Position numbers and translations under genes: made by a program. This document shows positions 21,152 to 32,154 of a stretch of DNA of 64,000 nt, in pieces. The DNA comes from Peronospora farinosa (taxonomy: Eukaryota; Oomycota; Peronosporomycetes; Peronosporales; Peronosporaceae): contig CANTFK010000131.1 of NCBI GenBank assembly GCA_947646735.1, positions 62,001 to 126,000 on the forward strand, given 5' to 3'. The number at the start of each line of letters is the position of its first letter. The stretch's first letter is position 1. The notes beneath the pieces are model-generated. The model did no database searches, had not been told where the DNA came from, and worked only from the letters and a program-made list of their open reading frames with translations.

Positions 21152-22211
21152 ATGGTCCTTAACATGGACTGGAGTGAATTCTCTCACCTCTTCCAACACC
21201 ATAGGGAGTTGGCAGAGCATATGGCGCGGGGACTTGGTAAACAAGCCCTGGTCAACCTCTTGCATTTTCCTCCTGAGCAACATGTTGCTCAGTTGGAGCA
21301 ATTTGAGGCGTTTGTGCTCGGACAGCGTAGAAACGCGTCCGAGGTAAACAGCCAAGCCACCGCCGAGTCCATCAATAAGACTCAGGATGAGCTTAGGCTT
21401 GAGCAGGCACGTAATGAGGCGCTCAACAGAACTGTTAAGACGCTCTCTGCCCGGCCTACTCAACCGAGGCCCATTCGGATGGACCCTCCGAAGTTCGATG
21501 GAACTATCCCACACGATTGTTCACTGGCTATTAGCAGTTGAGCAATATGGAGTGGCGCAGCTCATCGAAGACGACGCCAGAATGATATGTCCAATTTACG
21601 TGGCAAACCGTCAGAGTGGGCATACTCTGCGCTGATGGAAAATGCTGATGTATTTCCATCATGGGCGATCTTTAAGTAAAAGATTCGCGCCATGTATCAG
21701 CCGCCTAACAACGAAGTGTTGCTTATGGCGCGCTTCTTTGAAGCACGACAGGCGAAACGCTCTCTGCAAGAATTTGTGCAGGAGATGCGTTCGCTGTTGG
21801 CGTCCATTTATGGGGAACCGATACCTGAAAGTATCAAGGTGGCCACGTTCATGAATGGACTTAGGCACGGCCCATCGCGCCAGGCCCTTTTTAGAAAGGT
21901 ACCAGCGACGATGGAAGAGGCAATTGACATGCCTTAGTTGAGGAGCAATCCTACAACAGCGCCTCGGCGACAGTCTATTACAGGCCGTCGTCCGAGAAGT
22001 CTGATGCCACTCCTATGGAGTTAGGCAATGCAGATATGATCTGCTACAAGTGCGGCAAGCGAGGCCATATGATGGCTCGCTGCTATGCCAAAGTAGCTGC
22101 TGGTGCTAAGGCAGCCAGCAAAAGGTCTCCCAACCCGAAGGGAGGTGCGAAAAACCACGCACGGGTTCAGCACCTGCCCAAGATGGGTCGGGAAATGCGG
22201 GAGCGCAGTAG
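21152..22211 (+). pseudogene. gag: Gag, family B copy B2, heavily broken
   Basis: Same protein as in B1 but more decayed. It lacks two bases near 21507 (AACTATCCCACACG) and about ten bases near 21583, has TTTAAGTAAAAG at 21671, and lacks one base near 21930 (GACATGCC). The zinc knuckle CYKCGKRGHMMARC remains near 22045, and the stop hairpin at 22206-22229 is unchanged. Confidence 0.88.
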
Positions 22212-22273
22212 GGGCGGGATGCCCTACTGTCGCGGACTCTGAAGCTACCCCTAAGTTCAGAGTGATCGAACAA

Positions 22274-25200
22274 ATGTGTATCATAGTCCCTGAGGTTCCG
22301 AAAGGTCGGACCTCAACTCTTTTGGTCTATCGCGCTCTAGTACGAGGCTATGACCAAGTGATGACCCTTCTCGTGGATTCGGGTGCATCACAAAACTTTG
22401 TCAAACTCGCGGCTCTGAAAAAGAGTCCGGCGAGTTTTGAGTCGCTTTGCCAGGATGGCAAGCAAGAAGAGGCGATCGTTCGTTTAGCGAACGGCGCGCT
22501 CGTTAAATCGGAGGGAGTTCAAGTTGAACTCGCCTTCAGTTTCAGTGAGTTCTCTTGCAAAGAGAAGTTCATAGTGCTAGGTATGGAGAGTCCGTATGAC
22601 CTCATCCTAGGCATGCCTTGGTTGGCTAAACATCAACCATGGATAGACTGGCGTACATGCACAGTCGCTAGCTCTACGCAAGACACCGGAAATGATGTGC
22701 TCTTGTGAGAGGATTATGTGGCTGATGCTGTGTCCAACACAGTCGAGGGTGCGATGACGGTATGTCAATCGGCACCAGGAACTACCCAGCTCGAAAGGAG
22801 TGGTGTAGTTGGAAGTGCCCTGGCAGAAAGCCAGGTGACACATATTCCTACCCAGGTCGAAAAGACTGGTGTAGTGAATGGGGAGATGACAGGCAGTCAT
22901 GCGTCCAATAATCCTGCACAGAGCCGAGAGCCTGTGGCAGTTGATGGTGGGCTGACAGGAAGTCAAGCGCCACAAGAACCGGCACAGAGCCATGAGCCTG
23001 GTGCGGTTGGAAGGAGTGCGTTAGCTGAAATAGCAACGACATCTTCTTCCAGGTCAAATATCGTGGTGACTCGAAGAACGAGCACCAGACGTATTAAGAC
23101 GATCAAGGGCACGTCGAAACGAGTGACCCGGATCAGTCTCGGTCCAAGAGGACGGACCTACGAACGAGTTGTTCGAGGCCGTCGAAGACAAAATGCCGGA
23201 GGCATCCCCAGTTGAGGTGCTCCAACTTGTCTTGGCATCTGCCGAGGAGATAGTAAATCTCTCGGAGATGACGTGGGATCTGTTCCTGTCCGAATGAAAG
23301 GAAGGAAAGATCCATGAGATAGTCGCACCAGTTCCAGAAGAGAACGTGGTGGACTGTTGCTCTTCATCCACAATGGATGAGAGCGTCTTGGAGACCGACA
23401 AAAAGAAACGGTTCGCTGCTCAAGGCTGGGAAGCCTTGAAGGACAGCCCGTTCCATGATGTTCTGTGGAAACACCGTGATGTGTTTCCAGCAGAAGTGCC
23501 GAGACGCCTACCGGCCGATAGGGGCATCAGGCACGAGATTGACCTGGAGCCTGGCACCAAGTATTGTGTGACCAGGCAATGGCCGTTGCTGAAGAAACAT
23601 GTCGATTACATCGATGAGTTCTTCGACAAGCGAGCTAAGGAGGGACATGTACGTGTGAGCAAGTCGCCTCACTGCAGACCGACCTTCTGTGTGCGTAAAG
23701 CAACAGGTGGATAGCGCGTGGTTCATGCTTATAATAAGCTGAACACGGCCACCATTCCGGCTCAAACGCAGATCCCACGGAAAGATGTCTTGTTGAATTC
23801 CATGGGAAAGTCAACTATCTTTTCCGCGTTGGATCTGAAGGATGGCTACTATCAAGTTCTCATGAGATATACTGATGTAGTCAAAACGGCAGTAAGCACC
23901 CCAAGCAGTATGCCGTGGGAGTGGCCTGTGATGCCACAAGGGTTGAAAAATGCTCCGGCAACATTCATCCGAGTAGTGGCTCACGTGATGCGTCAGCACC
24001 ATGCCTACGCGCCCCATTAATTTGACGATGTATTCGTGCATTCTAGGGCGGAGGACGGTCTGAGCGCGATAGAGTCGCACAAGCGTCATTTAGACGCTGT
24101 GTTGCAGACACTGGGTGACGCCCAATTATACGTTAACTTGCAAAAGTGCGTAATAGGGGTCCCCGAGATACCTGTACTGGGCTGCATTGTTGGTGCACAC
24201 GGTGAACGAGCAGACCCAGAAAAGGTAAAGGCTATAAAGGAATGGCCAGTCCCACGTCATGTGAAGGACCTGCGCCAATTCCTTGGACTCGCTAACTACT
24301 TGCATAAGTACAGCAAGAATTATGCGGAGCAGACTAAGCCATTGTCTGACCTTTTGAAAAAGGATACAGAATGGACTTGGTCAAAGGAGCAAGAAGATGC
24401 GTTCATTTCAGTGAAGCAATCTCTTGTAGAGGCATCGGTATTGGCATTGCCAGACGCGGATAAGCCCTTTAGCGTCGTCTGCGATGCAAGCAATTTTGCA
24501 ATCGGCAGCGCGCTCATGCCGAAGGATGACAACGGCGTTGACCGTGTCATTTCGTATCAGTCTCGGCTTTTAAAATCCGCAGAACTGAATTACCCTGTGC
24601 ATGACAAGGAGCTACTTTCAATTAAGTATGCCTTTGTAAAGTTTCGGGTGCACCTCTTGGGCACCGAACCTTTTGTGGTTTATACGGATCACGCATCACT
24701 GCGGACCGCTATAAATTCACCGCACCTCTCGCCGAGAATGGCGAGAAGGCTAACATTCTTCTCTGAATTTAATTTCAAAGTTGAATATAAGCCAGGTAAG
24801 TCAAATGTCTTGGCTGACACGTTATCGAGCAGACCAGACTTCGAGGCAAGACACCAGGAAAGTGTGTCTCGTGCGAAAGCACAAGGTGAGTCGTCAACAT
24901 TGGCAGCCATGAAGGCCTACCATGTGACGAGCTCAATGGCCTCCGATATAAAGGAGTGTTACAGTCAGGACGAACATTGTCGCCTGCTGTTGGATCAATT
25001 TAGTGGACGAAAGGTTACCCTTCCGTAGCACCTCAAAGCGAAACTAAATCGCTTTAGTTAAAGTGATGGCCTGTTATGGCATCAACTGTCACCCTGTGAT
25101 CCCTTGAGAATCTATGTCCCTCATGACACAGATCTCAAGCTGATGATACTTCACGAGTGCCATGATGCGCCATCTAGTGGGCATCTGGGCCGTGAAAAGA

Positions 25201-27024
25201 CATTCTTACGAGTGTCAGAGGAATTTTGGTGGCCCCACCTATACCGGTGGGTGGCTAACTATATTCGCTCTTGCGAAGAGTGTCAGCGCATAAAGCCTGC
25301 ACCTTCGAACAGTGCGCCACTGAAGCCACTGCCGATTCCAACTGAATGTTGGAAGTCGGCCAGTTTGGACTTCATGTTTGGCTTACCGCCTGACCATAAA
25401 GGCAGGACGGGGCTCGTCGTCTTTGTAGACAGACTGAGCAAGATGATGTATTTGGCACCATGTAGCACCAAGATATCAGGAAAAGAGGCTGCCCTCTTGT
25501 TTCTGGATAACGTGTATCGACTACATGGGATGCCCGAGTCCGTAGTATCGGACCGGGATCCGCGTTTTAGGTCGGGGTTTTGGCGACATGTGTTTGAGCT
25601 GCTGGGAAGCAAGCTCCACATGTCAACCGCTGATCATCCCCAAACTGATGGCCAAACAGAACGCGCCAATCGAGTCGTGGCGGATGTGTTGCGTACAGTA
25701 GCGACTCCCAAAGAATGGAGCAAGCAATTGCCATTCGTGTAGCTCGCTATTAATAATAGTGTTCACGCCAGTACGGGTGAAACACCGTTTTACATTAACG
25801 GACTGCGTCATCATCGAACGCCAGTCTCGTTTGTACGCAGCTCGAGTCTTAGTGGGGGAGGACCCCTCACTTCGCTCGGTGCGAATGCCAAAAAGGGCCA
25901 AGGTTGCCCTAGTGACACTGCTAGTTTAGGTAGTCACGGCACCTATAGGTGTCACAGAGGAGGCACGGCAAGAAATGCCAGTGCTCTTAGACGATGACAC
26001 TATAGTGCTATCAACAGCGTCGACCCATGAACGACCTCTTGGAGGCGTCATAGGCGAGCTGGATGCTAAAAGCGTGAGCGAAGCTCAGCGCTTTGTGGAT
26101 GAGCGATTAGCCATCACACGTAAAGTCCGTGACGCGATGGCAAGCGCACAGGGCAAGCAAAAACAATATGCAGACTAGCATGGTCGCAAAAACAATGAAC
26201 ACTTTAGTGTGGGGGACAAAGTGCTATTAAGTACTGCTACCCTACCTAAACATGCAATCTCTGTACTACCTGGTGGTACTACTAAGCTATTGTCCCGATT
26301 CATTGGGCCCTTTACAGTAATTGAAGAAGTTGGAGACCTAAATTATAGGCTCACTCTCCCACCGTATATGTAGACGCACCCCGTATTTTACGTGGGTCGT
26401 CTGAAACGGTATGTTGATCCAGAAGAGATCACATATCCACATCGGTCTAACGAGACCGATGGTGATGTTGACTGTGAGTCGAGCGTCGCGGTCGATCAGG
26501 CGACGAGGAAGCCGAGAGGCTCCCCGTATACGAACGAGGCAATAGAGGACTCGGCGATCGAGGAGGACTCCGCGCTTGACGCGGGTCTCTCATCACCAGT
26601 CGCTCTAAAATGTCCAAACGGGTCTTCAGGCGGTCATACTCCTGACGGTCCCTCGTCCTCACATCGCGCAGATCCAAAGTCAGTCGCGAGACTTGACTCT
26701 CGAGATCTGTCACCTGCATCTTCAGCGCAGCGGACTCAGCCTGCGACTGAACAGCAGCAGGGTAGGCAGCCGTGAGTAGGTGGGCGTAATCGCCACTCCT
26801 ATCGGGCGCCGCCTGTGTTGGTGGACACGGAAGGGAATACGCGCTTCCTTGTTGGAAGGCTGTTGGCCCACCGGTTTGTGAAGCGAAAGCTCCAAATCCT
26901 TGTCCAGTGGAAGGGTTACCCAACGAGCGTTGACTCATGGGAGCCTGTGGACGCTTTGCGCGTCGACGTGCCTGGGCTGGTGGCTGCTTATGTGAAGCAG
27001 CACCAGCTGGCGTCTTTCTGCTAG
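22274..27024 (+). pseudogene. pol: Pol, family B copy B2, same stops as B1
   Basis: Protease to chromodomain as in B1, with the same premature stops at positions shifted by 7490-7492 (for example 23712, 24018, 25026, 25740). There is one private stop in the spacer near 23296 (GAATGA for GAATTA). Differences from B1 in the pol part are few by eye (for example 23919, 23967, 24098, 24716, 25201, 25237), and at most of these B2 keeps the state seen in the copy at 41521-49640. Confidence 0.9.
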
Positions 27025-27975
27025 GTCCGGATGGACTAGCAGAAGAAGCGTGGCGAGAATCAATTGGGGGTCGCTTACCACCCAAGATTTCATGCGCACG
27101 CTTCATGACGAAGCTGATTCGCTGCGACCGTTGTTCCGTTGCCTCTACATGCAAGGTAACTCGGCGCTGAAGTTCAGCTTTATATTCCTCGGCTGTTTCT
27201 TTAGAACGCAGCACGACTGGAATTGGGAAAGCACCACCAAGTGCTTTGCCCTGCTCTTTCCACAAGGGAAAGACGCTATAAAATCTATGAGCGTCAATAG
27301 TTGCATGCTTCAAAAGCGCATGCACTAGACCCATCCGAGTTCATCCACTCAGATGGAGGTGGCATTGGTGGCAAACCACCACTCACGTAGCCGCCCTCGA
27401 GACGGCGGGCTAGTGAGGCCGAAAGTGTACTTGGTGGAGCTTTAAGCTCACACTCACCTGAGTCTGACTCTCCATTATAGATTGTCAAGACATCAGCATG
27501 AGAAGAATGACTGAGTCGCGACTACTCCTTTCGAAGTAGCGTGCTCAGTCTTAGTCGCTGCGCTCGTAGGCGCAGGCGACGAGGTTTTACCTTCGCTTGT
27601 AGGAAGCATAGACGCTCCCTCAAGGGCGGGTGCCTCGAATGATGGGGACATATGTCCCATCAATGCGCTTTGCTCATCGCCACTTTGGGGTGATGGCAGT
27701 GGTGTAGTCTCATTGTAATCTACAATGAGAGATGGATCTTCATCCACATTATCGTGAGATGGAAGATCCACCTCAGTGCCTGAGGCACTTTGCGACGGCT
27801 GCGATAAATCGCGGCGCGTGCGCTTAGTGCTGGACTGCATGGGTGCCTTTGCAGGCGACCCATCAGCCTTACCACGTTTCGGTGGCATGAGTACTGAGCA
27901 GACTAAAGCGGCGCGTTTATAAACGGCTCGCCAGTCTCTCTGTCTCTTAGGCGATGTTTTACAAAATGTAAACAT
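26447..27975 (-). pseudogene. Antisense ORF, family B copy B2, broken
   Basis: Open pieces 27493-27975 (N-terminal) and 26447-27334 (C-terminal coiled-coil part) correspond to the intact 510-codon frame at 47490-49022. The same one-base shift as in B1 is present near 27316. Confidence 0.65.
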
Positions 27976-27995
27976 CGTTCTAAAACGGGGGATGG

Positions 27996-28600
27996 TGTAA
28001 CAGGGTATCTAGTTACACGTAAACATTAAGTAATATACTTAATGTTTGGTCTAAAAGTATCCATGATTACTTTTGACCTGTCACTTGGGTGCGATACACA
28101 AATGTGATCCACCCTCGTGAATGTGATATCCATTGATGGATTCACATGAGAAGGGATGACGCTAGTTGAAGCTAGGCATCGCGACGTCTCAGAAGGACGT
28201 CATTAGCAAAGCTTAAATCTAGATTTAAGATCATGCGACAGGATACGCTTCTAAAGAGTCGCGTATCCGATCTATATACATATATATATAGCCAATCAGT
28301 AGTTAAGTAAATATTTAATTATAATTCATTAAATTTAGCTCAGTCTTGAATTTGCTTAAACATACGCACCACGCACGAGAAGTTGAAAGACTTCTGCGTG
28401 TCGTCGGTGACTTCTAAGTGTTAAGGAAGTTCGTTGCACTCTCGCTTAAGCGAGAGGCAACTGGTGGTACGACTGCTTAAGCAGTCGACCAACCCAAACC
28501 ACCCTCGCACGCGAAGGTAAGACGGTATAACCGCTTCCTCGCTTGTGCATAAGGTGTGTGCTCGTAGTACGAGGCAACTACATAGAAGTGCCCGTCTACA
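27996..28600 (+). repeat. Last LTR of the B composite
   Basis: Begins TGTAACAGGGTATC and ends CCGTCTACA, followed by GAGTG (28601-28605), the target duplication also present at 5023-5027. Confidence 0.9.
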
Positions 28601-28605
28601 GAGTG

Positions 28606-30657
28606 GGTATCATAACTTAAATTTGTATAGTGAAATCTATATAATTACTCCGTCTATCATGCTATATAAGTAAATGGAAACCTGCACGGAACGACGGGTG
28701 CTCAATGACTTTCATACCCATTACTATAACCTTAGCCGACCAGTTATTTTAAGTAAATGATGCATATATATACTACTTCGCACTGTTTGAACGACCGGTG
28801 AATGCCCTAACGAAACGCTGCGTTAAAGTTGCCCATATACTATTAGCGTAATTTTGCACGCATGTTCAACGGGTGAACACTAAAGCATATCACTGCGCTT
28901 ATGTGTCCTATAAAATCTAATATGCACCGTCGGAACGACGTGTAAACATCCTAGCAGATTGTTGCGCTTACAAAGCCTGTATATACAACTTCGTACTATT
29001 GGAACGACGGGTGATCAAATGAAAAATTGACGAATAGAAGAGTTACATTGACCTTCATATCCATCTTTACCGCAAGCCAATCTAATTATCTAACGTAAGT
29101 TAATGGGTTTACAGGTCAAAAGGCAGACCATGTTCGTCGAAACGACGGGTGATACCCTAACTTTCGAAACGACAGGTACATATTGACCTTCATACACATT
29201 ACCTTTGATACTCATTAATTACCGAAGTCCATATACGATCAGCGTCAAATTTGTGCACCTATCGGTCGAAACGACGGGAACACCCCTATGTATGTTTTAA
29301 TAACATAGAACCATGTCCGTCGGATCGACGGGTATACACCCTAGTATTGCAATATTATATACAGCTTTTTATAAAGTAAATGATACCCATGCTTTCGATT
29401 CGTTAGTCAAAACATGGGCTCCATGCTCAAATTATACACTAAAAACTGGCAAAAGTAAGCGTAGTTAGCAGGTTAAAGTGGATGCAGTTACAATAAGCAA
29501 ATCGAGGCAAATGTAATGCATCATACTTATTCAATTACTAGAGTCAACCGGACATTCTACAGTACGAAACGACGGGTTTACATTCACCTTTATACCGATA
29601 ACTTAACCTTATTAAACCGAATATATAGAAGTAAAGAGATGGGTACAAATATCAAAAAGACGAGTTGGCTTACTGTGTACGTCTGAACGACGAATACATA
29701 TAATAAATTAATGGTTCAATATACCGACCTTCATTAACTTTCATACTTATCAGCTTACGTAAAGCAACCTGATATCCAAAGGAAAGTGATAAATACAAAT
29801 ACTGGCAGCGCAAAGTATGTGCACCTATCCGTCGAAACGACGGGTGAACACCATTACTTATTTGCATTATCGTAAGCATATTTCTATCTTTGTTATTTCT
29901 AATAGGAATTTTGTATGAGGTCTAGCAATCTATTTGGCGGACATCTAGCTATAGAAGTGGGTATCATGACTAAAATTGTAAAGTAAAATCGATATAATAA
30001 CTCCGTCCATCATGCTATAACAATAATCAAAAAATTTACGAAATGCGTGTACACATTAAAGTATACCCATCACTTGGGTAAAAACCCTGAATGGGACAAT
30101 ATACTATCAGCGTAGGATTCGCTGTATTATTTGTCGGAGCGACGGGCACACACCCTAGCAGCGTCAACTTCACGCAGCGTTCCATCGAAACAATGTGATA
30201 TTTTGGTAAATAAACTATAATGTGTAGACTTTGCGTACTTCAAGTGTCGAAATGACGGGTGAACACCCTAACTACTCGCTGCGATTTTAAAAATACCTAT
30301 ATATACTACTTCGCACCGTCGAAACGATGGGTACACACCCTAGCTAATTGCGGCGTTTAACATGCCAATATTTGCTACTTCGCAGCGTCAGAACGACGGG
30401 TGAACACCATAAAAGAGTGGGTCGATGAAACATGGTGCAATCATTCATCGATTCACTAGCGTGCAGGTATCATCTAAAAATAAATGACTGTATATTAACG
30501 CGTTCCAGAAATTTGCTAATGTGTACTCGGTGGAACGACGAGTTTACATATGCCCGAATACACATTGACTTTAATACCTATTAATTTACCTAATAAAACC
30601 TGATATTTTAAGCAGAGTGATTGACCAGTATATCCGTCGACACGACGGGTAAATACC
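28606..30657. repeat. Palindromic-motif array, part II
   Basis: Continuation of the array interrupted at 5022; no gene seen. Motif copies are near 28685, 28788, 28926, 28997, 29130, 29266, 29317, 29830, 30130, 30245, 30316, 30388 and 30637. The best are complete: CGTCGAAACGACGGGTGAACACC near 29830 is followed by the unit beginning with TTATTTGCATTATCG. It ends at a CCCTAG directly beside the LTR fragment at 30658. Confidence 0.75.
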
Positions 30658-30771
30658 CTAGTACTTTATACCTCTCTAAAAGAAGTGTCAAAATGCATTA
30701 TATGCAATCAAAGGAACCTTCAACCGTAAGCTTTCGGAATGATGTTACAACCGTCGTGTAACCCCGTTACA
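30658..30771 (-). repeat. Truncated family A LTR
   Basis: Reverse complement of roughly the first 115 bases of the family A LTR, diverged. It ends TTACAACCGTCGTGTAACCC then CGTTACA at 30771, the reverse of the LTR start. The rest of the LTR is missing, so this is an old fragment. Confidence 0.75.
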
Positions 30772-30978
30772 GTGTATTTCACAAACCCACTCAATACAAC
30801 GCGGTGTCTCTTTTCTTACGTTCTTTAGTTATGTACTGTTTCATGCAGTAAACGTCTTACCCCACACTCATTGGTACATGGTCTAGATGAAACATTTTAA
30901 AAAAAAACAAAATATATCTGACCAAGCATTATTTTTATATTCTGTTGGTAAATTCAAAGAGAATATCCTTTCTCCAAA

Positions 30979-32154
30979 CTAATGATGACAATGCGTAAAA
31001 CAAAGACGCCACTGACAATCACTGCACTTCATATCGGGCATTGAATCGTCCAAGCGACGACCAGGAGCGCAGCCCAGCAGCTGACGGTTCGATTGATGCC
31101 CCTGCTGCAAGTAACGCGCCGTGATGTTCCGGTGCACGTTAAAGTCCATGTGCTGCACCATGCGCTGGTACGACGGTAGCAACGTCATCTTGCCAAACCA
31201 CGCGCGTAGTAAACTCTCTGTTGCCATTGTTTCCACCTTGGGCATGCGCATGCCGTGCATCACGGCCGGCAGCTTCTCTGACGTGTCCACCCAGTGCTCG
31301 AAGCCCGCGCCAACCATGAGGGTCACCTCGTCAGGCTTCAACACGGGTCGCACGCGCCGACCATCACGCGTTTGTATGATGAGACCCGACTCCGCGTAAT
31401 TTTCACCGCCGGCCGACACCGATTCGAACGTGCGCTTCGTGCCGTCAGTACTAACCTTGTAAAAGGTAGGCGTGGAGAACGCGATGAACATGCCGTGGTC
31501 CTCGTGCAGCTCGAGCGTAAAGTCGTTTTCGGACGAAGGATCGGTCTGCGTGCCGGAGAAGTCGCTCATGAGTCTGCGATCGTGGAGAGATGGCGTCTCG
31601 TAGACGTGAAAGTGGTCGAGACGGACGGCATCCATTATCATTTTACGACTAGAAACGGGGCGACCGTAGCCGTCTTTCGTTATGAAGTCGGTGGCATCGA
31701 GCGTCGTGGCCACACTAAGCACCACCAGCTCGAGAAGCGACGAGAACTTGTTGTAGATGTCCTGATAGCCCGGGCACACCGCATCCGTCGTGGTGGCAGC
31801 GGCGTTGGCGGCCAGGCCCGACGGCGCGCTGATGGTGTAGCGCTTCGTGCCGTCCGTGAGCGTCTTGTGAAGCAGGAAATCGGCCTCGGCTTCTTGAGCA
31901 GACATGGCGCATGCGGCGGCTGAGTCGAGATAGGAACGGCGTACATGGGCGTAGGACGGAACGTTTGCCAAGCTGATGATACCGTCCTGCTTGAGCGCGT
32001 TGAGTACTTCGTTGGGCGTGTTTCCAGTGGAGAGGTTGTCGTAGTCGAAGGTGGATATCTCGAATGCCGGCACTAGCTCTGCAAGGTTCGTGGGTATGAT
32101 GTTTGACATCAGCATGGCGGCTAGACCGAGGAGCATTTTGGATACTTGGACCAT
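30979..32154 (-). CDS. Secreted 2-oxoglutarate/Fe(II) oxygenase-like protein, short-tail copy
   Basis: 391 residues, one exon. Residues 1-25 look like a signal peptide (VSKMLLGLAAMLMSNIIPTN). The body fits the isopenicillin-N-synthase-like oxygenase fold: ALKQDGIISLANVP near the N-terminus, a HxD metal motif in ELHEDHGMFIAF (His217, Asp219), a strand-rich GLIIQTRDGRRVRPVLKPDE, and a distal His in AVMHGMRMP (His300). These enzymes hydroxylate or oxidise substrates using Fe(II) and 2-oxoglutarate. The substrate is unknown, and the usual RxS co-substrate motif is replaced by RMP. The last 20 residues are short and Cys/His-rich. A nearly identical gene faces it at 33650. Assignment to the superfamily is by motif only. 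Confidence 0.72.
   Translation of the reverse strand: MVQVSKMLLGLAAMLMSNIIPTNLAELVPAFEISTFDYDNLSTGNTPNEVLNALKQDGIISLANVPSYAHVRRSYLDSAAACAMSAQEAEADFLLHKTLTDGTKRYTISAPSGLAANAAATTTDAVCPGYQDIYNKFSSLLELVVLSVATTLDATDFITKDGYGRPVSSRKMIMDAVRLDHFHVYETPSLHDRRLMSDFSGTQTDPSSENDFTLELHEDHGMFIAFSTPTFYKVSTDGTKRTFESVSAGGENYAESGLIIQTRDGRRVRPVLKPDEVTLMVGAGFEHWVDTSEKLPAVMHGMRMPKVETMATESLLRAWFGKMTLLPSYQRMVQHMDFNVHRNITARYLQQGHQSNRQLLGCAPGRRLDDSMPDMKCSDCQWRLCFTHCHH

Larger units (their letters stand above)
5028..28600 (+). mobile_element. Composite family B gypsy element (B1-B2, three LTRs) with nested family A
   Basis: Order: family B LTR (5028-5041 and 12978-13581, split by family A), B1 internal region (13582-20493), shared LTR (20494-21092), B2 internal region (21093-27995), last LTR (27996-28600). 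Target duplication GAGTG flanks the whole. The two internal regions lie 7490 bases apart in register across pol and share many inactivating mutations. The array is therefore best explained by unequal exchange between LTRs of one already defective element, not by two insertions. All reading frames are broken. Confidence 0.85.

Noticed and set aside
31294..31923. 209-codon open frame antisense to the oxygenase gene (and its mirror at 33881-34510)
   Set aside because: It lies wholly opposite a well supported gene, its composition is that of a shadow frame, and it appears twice only because the gene is in an inverted repeat.
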